From assembly GCF_027409185.1 (NCBI RefSeq), contig NC_084470.1, positions 34,647,001-34,711,000 of the forward strand: a DNA stretch of 64,000 nt. Reading direction: 5' to 3'. This DNA comes from Cynocephalus volans (lineage: Eukaryota; Chordata; Mammalia; Dermoptera; Cynocephalidae). Within the stretch, counting starts at the first letter, position 1. Every line of letters begins with the position of its first letter. Shown here one piece after another: positions 12,261 to 24,800 of the stretch. The notes below the pieces were generated by a model. The model saw only the letters and a program-made list of their open reading frames with translations, made no database searches and was not told the DNA's origin. The position numbers and the translations under genes are program-made.

Positions 12261-13025
12261 CTTCTCATTTACTGTTATAGAAATACATAATTTATCTGTC
12301 AGAGTGATTATATCCAAAACAGGTTAATTTTTCACTAAAGTACATTCCATTACATAAAAAAAGTATAATACAACAGGAAACAAATTCTATTAATAGTGCT
12401 TTGTCATTTTTTTTTAAAAAAAACAACAATGACAATAGGAACAATAATAATTGAAGACAGGTGGTATTCTTTAATAACTCCTATGTATTTATTACTTTTC
12501 TATTACTTTTTACAGTCAAAACTTGAATTTATGGCCTAGCACTGACTAGTTAGAACCCGAGTCAAACTTGCATCATTGAAACATTTATCTGAATGGCTTC
12601 ATTTAAAAATTCAAGTAGCATTAATATTCATTGTAACAAGAAGTATTAGTCAATTAATTTAAGTTCAATAATTTTATTTTTATCTGTTGTAATCAAAGGC
12701 AAGCAACAAACAGGCCAAAATGGACATTGGGCCTTTTGGTAACCTACCAGATGGAGGGCAGATTACAAGACAGAGATAAGACTCAACTCATTTAATTTTG
12801 TTTCTTGTCAGCTGTGCTGATAATATGAGAGGTGGCAGAAACATTAAATGAGGTGATGAAGTACCCTGTTAATTTAAATGATATAGTTTGTCATTAGTGC
12901 CTATTTTTGTAGATAAATTATACTGAATGTTGGGATTAGTTTATAGCCATAGTTGCATAGCAGATTGCTAGGGTCCAACAAAAATATTACAGCAGCTCTG
13001 AACAATGGGTCTAAAAGATTTAGAG
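12261..13025. other. Unique DNA, candidate conserved non-coding block at 12690-12890
   Basis: No transposon recognised. Around 12690-12890 complexity is higher, with a CAGCTG E-box, TGATAA, several TTAATT homeodomain-type cores, and inverted arms CATTTAAT (12789-12796) and ATTAAATG (12843-12850). A regulatory role is speculation. Confidence 0.25.
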
Positions 13026-15798
13026 TTTTTTTTCTAAATTTATTCATTTATTTGTTTTAAACAGAAAATTGTATGTTATTAATCACATACAACACTATGT
13101 TTTGAAGTATATGTACATTGTGGAATGGTTAAATCTAGCTAATTAAAATCTGCGTTTTACCTCATGTAGTTATCATTTTTGTGGTGAGGACATTTGACAT
13201 TTACTCTCTTAGCATTTTAAAGAATATAGTATACATCATCATTAACTATAGTCACCATGCTATACAATGTATCTCTTGGACTTAATCCTCCTATCTAAGT
13301 GTAATTTTGTACCCTTGGACCTACATCTCCCCATCTCCCCCTCCACAATTGCTCCAGCCTCTGGTAACAACCATTTTACTATCTACTATGAGATAAACAT
13401 TTTTAGATTTCACATATAAGTGAGATTGTGTAGTATTTGTCTTTCTGTGCCTGACTTATTTTGCTTAACATACTGTTCTCCAGATTAATTCACATTGTTG
13501 CAAATGATAGGATTTCCTTCATTTTATGGCTGAATAGTATTCCATTGTGTATGTATATGATATTTTCTTTATCTATTCATTGGTTGATGGACATTTAGGT
13601 TGATTCCATATCTTGGCTACTGTGAATAGTGCTGAAATGAACATAAGAGTGCAGATTCACATTCTTTGGATATATACCCAATTGTGGGATTTCACAATAT
13701 ATTGATTCTACTTTTAATATTTTGAGAAACCTTCATACTGTGCTCCAAGATGGTCAAACTGATTCAACTATGTGCAAGAATTCCCTTTTCTCCACATCCT
13801 TGCCAATATTTGTTATCTTTTGTCTTTTTGACAATAGCTATTCTAACAGGCATGAGATGATGTTTCATTGTAATTTTAATTTGCATTTTCCTGATGATTA
13901 GTGATTTTGAGTGTTTTTATATATCTCTTGGCCATTTGTATGCCTTCTTTGAGAAATGTCTATTCAGGTCCTTTGCCTATTTGTTTTCTTGCTGTTGAGT
14001 TGTTTGAGTTCCTTATACATTTTGGATTTTAACACCTTATCTGATGTATAGTTTGCAAATAATTTTTCCCATTCTGTATGTTGTCTCTTCACTCTGTTGA
14101 TTGTTTCCTTACTGTGCAGAAACTTTTTAATTTGATATAATTCCATTTGTCTATTTTTACTTTTGTTGCCTGTGTTTTTGTTTTTGAGGCCATATGCCCC
14201 CCCCCCCCCAATTATTGTCTAGACCAGTCTCATGGATCTTTTCCCCTGTTTTCTTTTAGTATCTTCATAGTTACAGGTGTTACATTTATGTCTTTAATCC
14301 TTTTAGAGTTGATATTTTGTATATGATGTCAGATAAGGGTCTAATTTTATTCTTCTGTATATGGTTATACAAATTTCCCAACACCATTTACTGAAGAGAC
14401 TGTCCTTTCTCCATTGTATGTTCTTGGCATCTTTGTCAAAAACCAGTTTGCTATAGATGTGTGAATTTATTTGGGGGCTCTTTATTCTGTTTCATTGGTC
14501 TATGTGTCTGTTTTTATGGCAATATCATGCTGTTTGGTTGCTGTAGATGTATAGTATATTTTGAAATCAGGTAGCGTGATGCCTACAACTTTCTTCTTTT
14601 TGCTCAAATTGATTAGACTATTCAGAGTCTTTTGTAGCTCCATAAGAATCTTAGGATTGTTTTTTCTACTTCTGTGAAGAATGTCATTGACATTTTGATA
14701 GGGATTGCATTGTATCTATAGATCACTTTGGGTAGTATGGGCATTTCAACAACATCAGTTCTTCTAATCCATGAACATGTAATATCTTTTCAATTACTTG
14801 TGTTTTCTTAAATTTATCTAATCAGTGTTTTATAGTTTTTGGTCTAGAAATCTTTCACCTACTTGGTTAAATTTATTTCTAGGAATTTAATCTTTGTTGT
14901 AGCTATTGTGAATGGGATTGTTTTCTTGATTTCTTTTTCAGATAGATTGCTGTTAGTGCATAGAAACACTACTAATTTTTGTATGTTGATTTTGTATGTC
15001 ACAACTTTACCGAATTTATTAGTTCTAACATTTTTTTGGTGGAGTTGCTAGGGTTTTCTATATATTAATTCTAACAGTTTTTGTATGGAGACTAGCATTT
15101 TTTCTATCTAATTGGTAGAGTTGCTGGGGTTTCCATGTTGTCTGCAAACAGGGATAATTTACTTCTTCCTTTCCAATTTGGATGCTTTTTTTTTTTTTCT
15201 TTCTTTCTGTTGCCTAAGTGCTCTGGGTAGAACTCCCAGTACTGTACTGAATAGAAGTGGTGAGAGTGGGCATCCTTGTATATTGTTCTGGATGTTAGAG
15301 AAAAAGCTTTCAATCCTTCCTCATTGATTATGATATTTTATGTGGGCTTGTGCCTTTACTATATTAGGTACATTCCTTCTATACATAATTTGTTAAGAGC
15401 TTTTATCATGAAAGGTGTTGAATTTTCTTAAGTGCTTTTTCTGCATCTATTGAATGATCATATGGTTTTTGTCCTTCATTAAATTAATGTGATGTATTAT
15501 GTTTATTGACTTGTGTATGTTGAACCATCCCTGCATTCTGGAGATACATTCCACTTAATCTTGGCAAATTATGTTTTTAATGTCCTGTATAATTTGGCTA
15601 GCTAGTATTTTGTTAAGGATTTTTATATATATGTTCAATTGGGATATTGACCTGTAGTTTTCCTCTTTTGTAGTGTTCTTGTCTGGCTTTGCTATCAAGG
15701 TAATGCTGGCCTCATAAAATGTTTTGAAGTATTCCCTCCTATGCAATTTTTTGGAAGAGTTTGAGGAGAATTGATATTAGTTCTTCAGTTTTTTGAAA
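13026..15798 (-). mobile_element. L1 element, 3' part (ORF2 RT region to 3' UTR)
   Basis: This is the direct part of a minus-strand L1 insertion. A T-run at 13026-13034 is the remnant poly(A). The 3' UTR (about 13035-13450) resembles L1MA/L1PB. ORF2 then runs leftward in broken frames: 13964-14146 encodes '[20 protein letters not shown]', and 15555-15746 encodes '[20 protein letters not shown]' and '[11 protein letters not shown]' of the reverse transcriptase. Many frameshifts and stops show it is dead. A C-run at about 14199-14209 is a local expansion. The segment begins within ORF2 at the position matching '[15 protein letters not shown]' and abuts the inverted piece at 15799. No clean target duplication was found. 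Confidence 0.9.
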
Positions 15799-16140
15799 AG
15801 ATAAACAGAATTATCAAACCTTTACCTAGACTATTTAAGAAAAAAAGAGAGAAGACTCAAATAAATTAAATGGTAAATGAAAAAGAAAAAATTACAACTA
15901 ATACCACAGAAATACAGAGGATCATAGGAGACTATTATGAACAATTATATGTCAATAAATTGGGTAACCTAGAAAAACAGGTAAATATCTTGACACATGT
16001 AACCTAGCAAGATTGAATTAGGAAGAAATAGAAAATATGAACAGATCAATAAAAAATAAGAAGACTGAATCAGTAATAAAAAAAAAAGTCTCCCATCAAA
16101 GAAAAGCCCAGAATCAGATAACTTCACGGCCTATCAGGTC
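15799..16140 (+). mobile_element. L1 ORF2, inverted 5' part of the same insertion
   Basis: Plus-strand L1 ORF2 just upstream of the preceding segment: 'KPLPRLF', then 'EKITTNTTEIQRIIGDYYEQ' near 15890-15935, then 'SLPSKKSPESDNFT' ending near 16130. In L1 coordinates it stops where the minus-strand part starts, so the two pieces are adjacent in L1 but in opposite orientation here. That is the twin-priming 5' inversion structure. Degraded by frameshifts. Confidence 0.85.
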
Positions 16141-18268
16141 TTCTTATAATCACTGCTACACATATGCAGGAAAATGTAGGTCCCATGTGGAATATTTTCC
16201 TTTGAGTACTTTTTTCTATTTATCCTTCAGTATTTCAAACTACATGCTGACTTCAGATATTCTTAGTTTAGCTATTGTCAATTTACACCATCTTGTTCAA
16301 ACTTTTGCTTAACCTATAGATGAGAATTAAGAGTCTAAACCAAGGTGGAATGTTTCTGAAAGAAGTTTATTAAAATGCTGAGATAAAATTCTGATGATCA
16401 AACCTGACTTAAAATCTTACTAGAGGTTAAGTATTCTTTCTTGATCTAGAAAGAAACTTTGATTTGATATAAGATCTATTATCTCAAATATGTCAAAAAA
16501 TGTCAAACATTAGCATACTAACTGGTCTCACAAAACCATTGCTTTTAGAGCAAAAGTAAATAGCTACAGATACAAGACAAAAGCTGATTTAATTTAGGTA
16601 ATTTTCTAGTCATTAATTAATTGCAGAGAAAACTGCTTCTGTATTATTGTAAACTTGTTTCAACCTTTATCCTATGAAGTGGTATTGATTTCTTCCAATC
16701 CTATCATTTGTGGCTTCTTTTATAAATAGGATATGTTTGCTCATTTTTTAATTATATTATAGTAATAACAAGAAGATGGAGGCAAATATAAGAATCATAA
16801 AGTTTGAGTGGGGAAAGAAGAAGAAGGATTGACTCTCTATAGTAACCTTATTGTAAATATTTAAAAGGGAGACAACTGAGAAGTGACCTTGGGAAAACTA
16901 AATACTTTCCACTAGCTTTTCACTAATTGAGGACTAGTTCCTGGTCAACAGAGAGACATATTATTTATCCATTTATTTATTTATTTATTTTTATTATGCT
17001 TTGAGTAGTGAGAAATATATTAGTAAAAATATTTTCATCTACCCCTACACATTTATGTTAATTCAACATGACTTGAAGAAGTTAGCAGAGGCACAGTAAT
17101 AAAGAATATTAGAGTATTCTATGAAATCTTAAGAGTTCTTTCTTTCTTAGAATATAGCCTGGACTCAAAATCCTAGCAAAGTAGAATAAAATCTCCTATT
17201 TGGAAAATGATAATGATCTATATCATCTTTGCTCTCTTATTTATTTGCTTCACAGCTCAATAAATATATGAACTTTGAGAACCTTGAGTCCTAAATGGAC
17301 CTGCAGAGTGACATATTTAAAGCAATCAATATGTCAAAGAAACTTGTTTACAGTGACAGATATATCTTCTGCTTTTAGGTATATATATGCAATGGTAAAG
17401 AATGATGCACAATTCTGGTCAGCTGGGAAAGTGTTATGCTAAATATCGTCTCTCAAAATAATCATGTAAGGAGCCTGGTTTCTCCTTACAGGAGAAAGAG
17501 GAATCCATGGCTACAGGGGCCAATCCCAGACCTTCAATGAAAGCACAACTCAGCAGAAACAGTCAGTACTATTTTATACTGTGATCCACAGTTTCTCCAA
17601 CATGTGATCCAATTTAACATTGACTTAAAGTTTATTATCTCTGGATATTCTGTATCCTTAAATTTGTTGCTCTATTTCTTGCATTAAGATTTTCCTTGCC
17701 TTGTGAGTGACCAAATTCAGTAATAGTAGTTCCCAACTATACCCTTCCCCTCAAATTCCGCTTCTATTTCAGAACATGTTCTGGTAATGACTCCATGATG
17801 AGTTTAATGCTTCCTGGTTCCAAGGCTCCAGGTCCTTTCCCCTACTAAGCTTCATGGATCTTTCTCCTTTATAAACAGTGGCATTTTGGGGCATTCTAAT
17901 AGCTCTCATCTGTGTCTGCAAGAGGACAACATACTTCCAGAAGGAAAAATTCTTTGCTGCAATTGTATTGAATAATCTTAAAAGAAAAATTATGCTTTTT
18001 TCCACTTTCATAAACTCACGTGGCATAAGCCTGCCCAAGTCCCAGAGGAGATATCTCTGTCTATCTATCTGGCTGCCCTTATTTCCATCCATTTCCTCCT
18101 TACTTGGATTTCCTCTAATGGCTTAGAAGCTTATAATGCATTTAGTCTGCCTAACAAAATTTTATTTTGGCTTTCCCCCCTTCAATTCTTCATTGTCTAG
18201 CCCATAGATTCTCCCTTCAACCATCGCCACCACTCTCCTGGCAAAACGTCCTAGGAGTAGACACACTA
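16141..18268. other. Intergenic DNA, no element recognised
   Basis: No gene. A (TTTA)n patch lies at about 16970-16995. Overlapping ORFs on both strands at 17769-18126 (82-107 codons) have no recognisable motif and are judged spurious. Confidence 0.45.
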
Positions 18269-18470
18269 CAGGTTGAACATCCTAATTTGAAAATCGAAAA
18301 TCCAAAATGCTCCAAAATCCAAAACTTTTTGAGTGCCACCATGACATGCCAAAGAAATGCTCATTGAAGCATTCTGGATTTTGGATTTTTGGATTAATGA
18401 TGCTCAACTGATAAGTATAATGCAAAACACCTCTGCTCCTACATATTTTGGCTAAGGGATATTCAACCTG
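18269..18470. mobile_element. Tigger-type MITE (non-autonomous mariner/pogo element)
   Basis: Terminal inverted repeats are visible: CAGGTTGAACATCC at 18269 and, on the other strand from 18470, CAGGTTGAATATCC. Inside, 'aaaatccaaaatgctccaaa' and 'tttttgagtgccacc' match the Tigger-type MITE whose consensus starts with 'caggttgagcatccc'. A TA precedes the left end (18267-18268) and a mutated CA follows the right end. Total 202 bp, no coding capacity. Confidence 0.75.
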
Positions 18471-18849
18471 CAGTTTCATTGAATGTAATAATGTGTCATC
18501 AGTTTTGGGATTCAGGTAGTAGACAGGACATGATGAAACAGTTCTATTTAAATAAGCACCTTGCTTCTCAAGATCACACCTGGTGTACCACATACATGCA
18601 CACAGGTATCTTCTTTTAATAAACTGTTATAATTCGTTAGAATGGATATGCTCAGGCTGGTCTCTATCCTCCCTGAAAATCTTTGTCTCCTTATTGGTTT
18701 TCAAATTTAATGCAACTGGGTCTTGTTTATCGTATTCCTTCTTATTTACCTAAGAATATCAACTTGCACAAATAATAGGCAAAATCGTTTTGTAAGGTGA
18801 TGATGATAAAAAGACCTATATTTGCAGTTAGAGGGACATTGGATAGTTA

Positions 18850-19095
18850 CAGTAGAGATTAAGAGTATGGGCTTTGCTGTCAGACAGACCAGAGCTCAAA
18901 CTTGGTTGCTTTCTAGTGAAAAGAATTTGCATAATTTCGTATATCAAAATCTCAGTCTTTCATCTCTAAAATGGGAATAGCAATGCTTCTCCATAGGGTT
19001 GCTGCTAGAAATAAATGAGACAATATTTGTATAGTACCACCTTTCTGGGAACATGCTATGTGATTAATGAATGGGAGCTCTTATTTTGTTGATAT
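18850..19095 (+). repeat. MIR SINE, nearly full length
   Basis: 'acagtagagattaagagtat', 'gggctttgctgtcagac', 'gagctcaaacttggttgc', 'tctctaaaatgggaatag', 'agggttgctgctagaaat' and a 'gtgattaatgaatggg' end appear in MIR order. One of the best-preserved MIRs here. Confidence 0.9.
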
Positions 19096-20409
19096 AATTA
19101 TTCTTATTTATTATTGGCAAGAAGCTATACACCTAATAAAAAATAAAACAGTTGCTCTTAGTCGATGAAAATGAACATTTTTATCTATAATACAGGTATA
19201 ATCCTAGGGTAGAACTAGATTCTATTGCCAAATTGTAACTGGATAAAGTATTTTTCCAAATAACTGTAGAAAACCTCACAATTGAGTAAAATCCAAATAA
19301 ATGTTAAGCTGAAGAAGAATGGCTTGGGGTTAGCAATCAGAAAATTTGCTAAATATAAACCATGGATGTGCACAATATAATTTTTCTCTCTTAGCAGAAC
19401 GATATCCGAGTATTTTTTTTTCATTACAAACAATCCAAGGAAAATAAACCGTTGAAAGTAAATGAAACACTGTGTTACATTTTCCATAAGGTGAAAATAT
19501 ACAAACCAGAATTATGTTCTTCCTTTATAGCCCTGAGATTTTGTAATGCAACATTACAAGATAACACCTACTGGGATAGCAGGATAAAATACAGACTTCT
19601 AGTGTTTGTTGTTTTTATTTGATGTAGTTAATAAAGTTAAAGTGATTTGGTAACCAACAGTTCGGTTACATAAATGGCTTTTCTATTACAGAATCAGAAA
19701 TAACGTATGTTATCCAGGTCAGAAATCTAGTATAGAGCAATTTGAGATTTCTGTGTTTTTCTTCATTCAGAAATTTATTTAAATTAGCAAATCAGAATGA
19801 AGTATAGTGCTTCCAACAGATAGGAAAAATGTATTTCAGATAACAGGACAAAATGCATTATCGAATAAAAACAGATAAAGATGCTGATTGCAGTTAAAGA
19901 AATGCAATTGCTCCTTCAAGATTTTTTTTCCATCTCTCATGACAAAATGAGAGAAAATAATTCCTAAAGTTGTAAAATATTAGTTTTTCTAATGAAAGAG
20001 TCAAAAATCTAATCTATCTGTCTCCCACCTCCATCTGAGAATGTGAGAATGCAGACAATCGACAAGCTCATTTCAATTTAATATTTTCAGAGTGCTAGAA
20101 ACAGCCATCTGAGGTTTTTGCCTTGACCTCAGGAGTTGATGTGCTCAGAGCCCTCCTGACAGACACAATGAAGGGAGCTCTGTTGCTACCTGGCTTCCTT
20201 CCATGGAGAATGGGGCTGCCTCCATATATGGGTACCAGTAAAAGGAGCTTTGGCCTGTGAGGCTGCCTTGGATGCCTGGAAGGAGGGATCCTGGAAGGCA
20301 GCTTGTTTAACTGCTCCCCTCACAGCAAGGCAAAATGGAAAGTCTGAACTAGAAAGAGAAAATGACCTGCACGGGATGGTGGTAAGATACGCAAAGAGCA
20401 GAAGCTTTC
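19096..20409. other. Intergenic DNA, no element recognised
   Basis: AT-rich with a somewhat GC-richer patch at 20090-20400. The chance ORFs (64-90 codons) show no domain. No repeats recognised. Confidence 0.45.
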
Positions 20410-20505
20410 GCTGTCTTACTCAGTTCTGGCTTACCAGCCTCTAGAAGAGTGCCTATCATATAAAGAAGGCCTTAGTAACTTGTTATTAAACAAATGAATA
20501 AATTA
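20410..20505 (+). repeat. L2 LINE 3' end fragment
   Basis: 'ttactcagttctggcttacc', 'tagaagagtgcctatcat' and 'ttgttattaaacaaatgaat' correspond to the sense L2 3' terminus. Confidence 0.55.
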
Positions 20506-21263
20506 ACAAGAACTTACTTAAGGGACAATTTTTTTCCTGTCATTAATTTGGCCAATTACATGTGCTATCTGAAGAACTTTGGACTTCACAAAATTTTAAG
20601 TTGATCTTTTCTTTCTCTTTATGGTTTACAACAGTTATTTTTCCAAATATCCTTTAACAAAGAAACCAGTTTAATTATAAATACTAAGCAACTGAAGAAT
20701 TGTTTCAATTACAATGAAACAAATTATGGAAATGCCGAACATTTTTCCTTAGAACTACAATGATAAACTAAATGATTTTATTTTGCCTTTTCATTATAAT
20801 GCATTTCATTTGTATAAATTTTAAAATTTCTAAAGTAGGGCTACATGTATTATTTCATTACATCATTACATTTCAATTGATGAATAACTTATTTCCTAGT
20901 ATTTTGGAAGAGTGTGGATGGCAGGCAGCCATATCGGGATTCTAACAAGGTCTGGAGATTCAGGAAAGGCCTTTTTAGAGACAGTTCTAAAGCATACACA
21001 CAAATCCACTATTTGGCAGGACAGCATGGTGGATGGAATGGGGACCTTATGAGAAATTGAAAGACCAGTGATGTGACTAAGGGGAAGAGAGTAAGGAGAA
21101 AATTCACCCCAAAGAGAGGAGAAGACAGGGTCTTATGGGATAGGATAGGGAATTGGGCCTTAACCCTAAAAGCGATAGGATTGAAGAACATCAAGTGAGA
21201 GTGAGACATGACCATATGTTTGTTTTTCAATGATCCTTCTCATTGAAGTGTGCAGAACAGATT

Positions 21264-21268
21264 ATGGT
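21264..21268 (+). repeat. Target-site duplication, left (ATGGT)
   Basis: ATGGT immediately before the TG start of the LTR, repeated exactly at 21696-21700. Confidence 0.8.
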
Positions 21269-21695
21269 TGTAGTGGATTGAATTATGTCCCCTGCAAACT
21301 CACTGAAGCTTGAATTGTGTCCCCCCAGTTTTATGTATTAGAAACTTGGTCCCCACTGTGACTGTTAAGAGGGTGAGAAATCCTATCACACTAATTGAAA
21401 GGTGAAGCCTTGAAGAGGTGATTAGATTGAAGGACCGTGCAGTAGTGAATGGATTAAAACTAGTGGTCAGGGGTGTGGTTCCAAGGGCTTTAAAAGAAAA
21501 GGAGAGTCTGTCTTTCCCTCTCTGGTCTCTCTGCTTCCACAATTTTGCAACGAGAGACCCCTGGGTCACTGTTGCCATCACCAGATGGACTTTGGATTTC
21601 CCAGCCTCAGAAACTGTAGCAATAAATTTCATTTTTCTTTATAAATCACCCAGTTCTAGCTATTTTGCTATAGGCAACAGAAATGGACTAATACA
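21269..21695 (+). mobile_element. Solo MaLR LTR (MST/MLT-like, ERVL-MaLR)
   Basis: A 427-bp LTR beginning TGTAGTGGATTGAATTATG and ending 'ggactaataca'. MaLR landmarks include 'tgtccccccagttttatg' near 21318, a 'gggctttaaaag' TATA-like element near 21485, and the polyadenylation region 'gtagcaataaatttc' near 21616. Terminal 'aatcacccagttct...ctataggcaacagaaatgg' is typical of MST/THE1-type ends. Flanked by ATGGT duplications, so both ends are intact and the internal part was lost by LTR recombination (or never present). The intact 5-bp duplication argues for moderate age. Confidence 0.85.
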
Positions 21696-21700
21696 ATGGT
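21696..21700 (+). repeat. Target-site duplication, right (ATGGT)
   Basis: Exact copy of 21264-21268. Confidence 0.8.
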
Positions 21701-22090
21701 CCATAAGAGGGAGTCAACATAAAAACAGGAAGAAAACTTTTGAGAGGCTATTGCTAGAAAGAGATGATTATGTCTTTGACAAGAATCCTGGTGATAAACA
21801 TAAAGAGAAATAGATAAATAGGGATTTCAGAGGTAAGATCAACAGATGAGAGAATGAATAGTTTGTGGGGAACAAAAGGGTAGAGGGGGAATTCTGGGTT
21901 ATCCATTTACACACAGGGTGGATGGTGGGACTGCTGCCTAAGAGGGCGTCACTGCAGAGAGTGCATTTATGGAGAAAGGTCTGTATGAGTTTAATTTTGG
22001 AAATGTTAAGCTTGAGGTCCCTGCAAGGCAGAGTAGAAGTGTCAAGTAGGCAGTTCAGAAATAGCAACTTGATGTTCAAAAAGACATTTG

Positions 22091-23303
22091 GTCTGGATTT
22101 AAATACTGAGTAGAAAAAATAGGGGTCCTTACCTCTTTTATAAGAACATGTGATGGGAAAGTACTGATTGCTTTCAGATGAAATGCAACAACTCAGCTCC
22201 TAGAAGGGAAATGTGGTCAATATGCACGCTGCCTGCTGGCCAGTGTTGTTAACTGGTGAGGCATGCAACTCTCTGTGGAAAGGAATTTTTTGGTACCAAA
22301 TGATCACTGTATTTTATAGTCTTATAACTTCTTTGCCTAGCATGTATTCTTATAATTTCTGTGGTTTTAAAATTGTGTTTCCTGATAAAGGAATATTGAT
22401 ATGTACTTGGGAAATGTTTCATTAAACAAAGTTAAATTGATTCCAATGTTGCAAAACGTCTTGGAGTCACCATTAGCCTAATGACACATTTCCCTAAATA
22501 TTTAAACAGGAAACACTTTTTCCAAGATCATCTCTGACAACTAGTGCTTTATGAGCTACTTTTTGGGTTACTCTTTATTAAGCAGTAGTCTCTCTTACTC
22601 TGAGCAGTATCTGTTATTCATTAGTGCTATCCTGGTTCAAAAAAACAAAATGGCCACCATGGTTCTAGAACTTCCCAAAAGATTGAATAGGATTTGTCTG
22701 TAAATTCTTAAACATGTTCATTTACTTTACTAGATATTAAAGCTGGAGCAAACTAAGCTGTGCCACTTATAACTCTGTTGCGGTAATAATTTGGGAGAAG
22801 TTTATCATTGGTATGGAAGGTCAACGTCTTCTTTCATCTTTGTGGGGGCATTGGGTCTTTGTAAGGGTCTATTTGGAGGTGAGATGCAGGCAGTGGTCAG
22901 GAGAGGGGTGAGTGCTTAATTTAGTTTACAGATCATAATCAACTATAGTCAGAGCCATGATAGTTTGAGGAAAGGTAATTAATAATAGTGAAGAGAAAGA
23001 GTTTCTACCACTTCTGCTACTCATTGCTCCCCATCCTTATCCAAATGACTATCCTCATTGCCTCGGATTCTGAACAGCTATCCATAAATAAAACTTTTTA
23101 ATCTGAATCTACATTCTGGAAAACTATACCGATCAAAACACTGAGCTCCACTTGAAAAAATATTTTGTTTTCTACTTTGTGCCCTTAGTGGTTTAACAAG
23201 TTTTTCATCCGTCTGCCTTAAGGTATAATAAAATGAATATGCAAGAAATCTCTTTATGATAACTTTATGTGTTTCTTCTCTTTGGTAATTAAAAACATAT
23301 TGC
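22091..23303. other. Intergenic DNA, no element recognised
   Basis: No ORF with recognisable content and no named repeat. Confidence 0.45.
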
Positions 23304-23396
23304 TGGCCAGTTAGCTCAGTTGGTTAGAGCATGAAGTTATAACACCAAGGTCAAGGGTTTGAATCCCTACACCTGCCAGCCACACACACAAAAAAG
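23304..23396 (+). repeat. tRNA-Ile-derived SINE (CYN-like), full monomer
   Basis: Starts 'ggccagttagctcagttgg', continues 'ttagagcatgaagttataac', 'accaaggtcaaggg', 'tttgaatccctac' and 'ccagccac', then a short (CA)n and A tail. The A box TAGCTCAGTTGG fits the Pol III consensus and the B box GGTTTGAATCC has one change. The order of stem and loop segments corresponds to tRNA-Ile(AAU). As a monomer with a short tail it resembles colugo CYN SINEs. No clear target duplication. Confidence 0.85.
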
Positions 23397-24479
23397 TCCC
23401 CAGATTTCCAAAGTTATACTTTAAAAGCAAAAAACAAAATTAAAAAAATTAAAATGATGGTTCTGGCAATGAGACTGATCAAAGTAAAAAAGACAAATTT
23501 AGAACAGAAATACAAGGACAAACTCAGAGCAATTTTAGAATGGCTACTAACATTAATGTTTCCCTATATTATATATTATTATGGGTACAAAATATCATAA
23601 TGACATTAATACAAAAGGGACTGAATATTGTATGAAAGATTTTGAACAAATAAACCATACTCATTTAATTGCAGATGACATGTTCTGTGCAGTGCTTAAA
23701 ATATAGTAAATGGTCTACCAAATGCTAGTTATCATTTCCTGTTTACTCTTCTAATTCAATTTTGTACAATAGCCCACTTAACATACAAATCAATTTATAA
23801 TCTTGAGTAAAGAATGAACAAAATTTTATTAGCCAGGATGAAAAAAATCCAGGTTAATAAACTTAAACTCTTTCAAACACGAAATACAAATTTCTATCTC
23901 TTCTGTATCTTCTTCGTTCACTAAAAACTGGAATTGGCATCATCGTGTCTACAACAAAGTGAAAACATTTTTATAAATACAAAAAAAAAAAAAAAAAGAA
24001 AAGAAAAATCTCTTGGCTTTTTCCTAAACACTTGCTTCAGAGAATCCTTCTTAAATACTTGCTCCATAGTTGGCTCTTAAAAGAAAAAAAGAAAGAAAGA
24101 AAGAAAGAAAATGAGGAAGATCTCCAATTTCAAAGATTTTGAAGTAATAATACCTTGTTTTATGTTCAAATTATAGTGATTTATATTCTTATTACACACT
24201 ATGTTTAGAGACTTGCAATATGAGACTGTGAAACATCCTCAGAAGCTACTGAACTTAGGAAGATGCATGTTTTCATACTAACAGATGAAAATAATATGTT
24301 AGTACTTAGGTGTATTTCACTCCATTCAGTTACAGTTATCACTTAATAAATTGCCAACATAATGAATTCCAAAGCTGACACTAGAATCAGGAAACACTGT
24401 GCCCAGAAAATGGAAAAAACCTATACTCAATGAGAGTGAACATAGAGTGAAGAGAGGAGATTTTTGACTGAGAGAGACA
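23397..24479. other. Intergenic DNA with A-rich tract and (GAAA)n at about 24089-24111
   Basis: An A-run at 23982-23997 and the gaaa repeat may be decayed poly(A) tails of unrecognised retroposons. No gene seen. Confidence 0.45.
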
Positions 24480-24650
24480 GCTCTCAATCTTAGCACTACA
24501 ATTTAATATCATGTAACTTTGGTGATTAGTAGACTCTGAACTTACATTTCCTTGTTCTGCAACATGGGTTTAAGGATAAGTAGACTTCAATGTTGTAGCA
24601 AGGACATGAAGTAATAAGCACAAAGTGCATGTCACATGTAAGCACTTGCC
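24480..24650 (+). repeat. MIR SINE, degraded
   Basis: 'tagcactacaatttaatatcatgtaac', 'tttccttgttctgcaacatgggtt' and 'agcacaaagtgcatg' follow the MIR order weakly. Confidence 0.4.
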
Positions 24651-24654
24651 AGTT

Positions 24655-24800
24655 CAACAATCAATTATTGAGCACCTTTGATGTACCAAGTCACAGTCCT
24701 AAGGGCAGGGAAATGCAAGTGAACAAGACACATACACTTCCTAGACACATTCTACCAGAGTATAGAGAAAGTAGCCAAGGAAACAAAAGCATTTAAAAAT
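24655..24800 (-). repeat. L2 LINE 3' end fragment
   Basis: Plus strand 'caattattgagcacctttga', 'gtaccaagtcacagtcctaa', 'aagtgaacaagacacat' is the antisense L2 3' end. Confidence 0.65.

Larger units (their letters stand above)
20880..22090. repeat. Ancient dispersed repeat, split by an LTR
   Basis: Strings such as 'agtgagagtgagacatgacc', 'gatccttctcattgaagtgt' before the LTR and 'gagaggctattgctagaaag' after it match a common, old mammalian repeat with 'gaagtgacatgatctg ... gatcactctggctgctgtg ... ggaggctattgcagtag'. I cannot name the family with confidence (L2/CR1-related is possible). The MaLR LTR at 21269-21695 sits inside it, so this is the older layer. The 131- and 103-codon ORFs over it are incidental. 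Confidence 0.4.

Noticed and set aside
23304-23382. Functional tRNA-Ile gene
   Set aside because: Mutated B box, mismatched stems and an A-rich tail; a SINE is the better reading.
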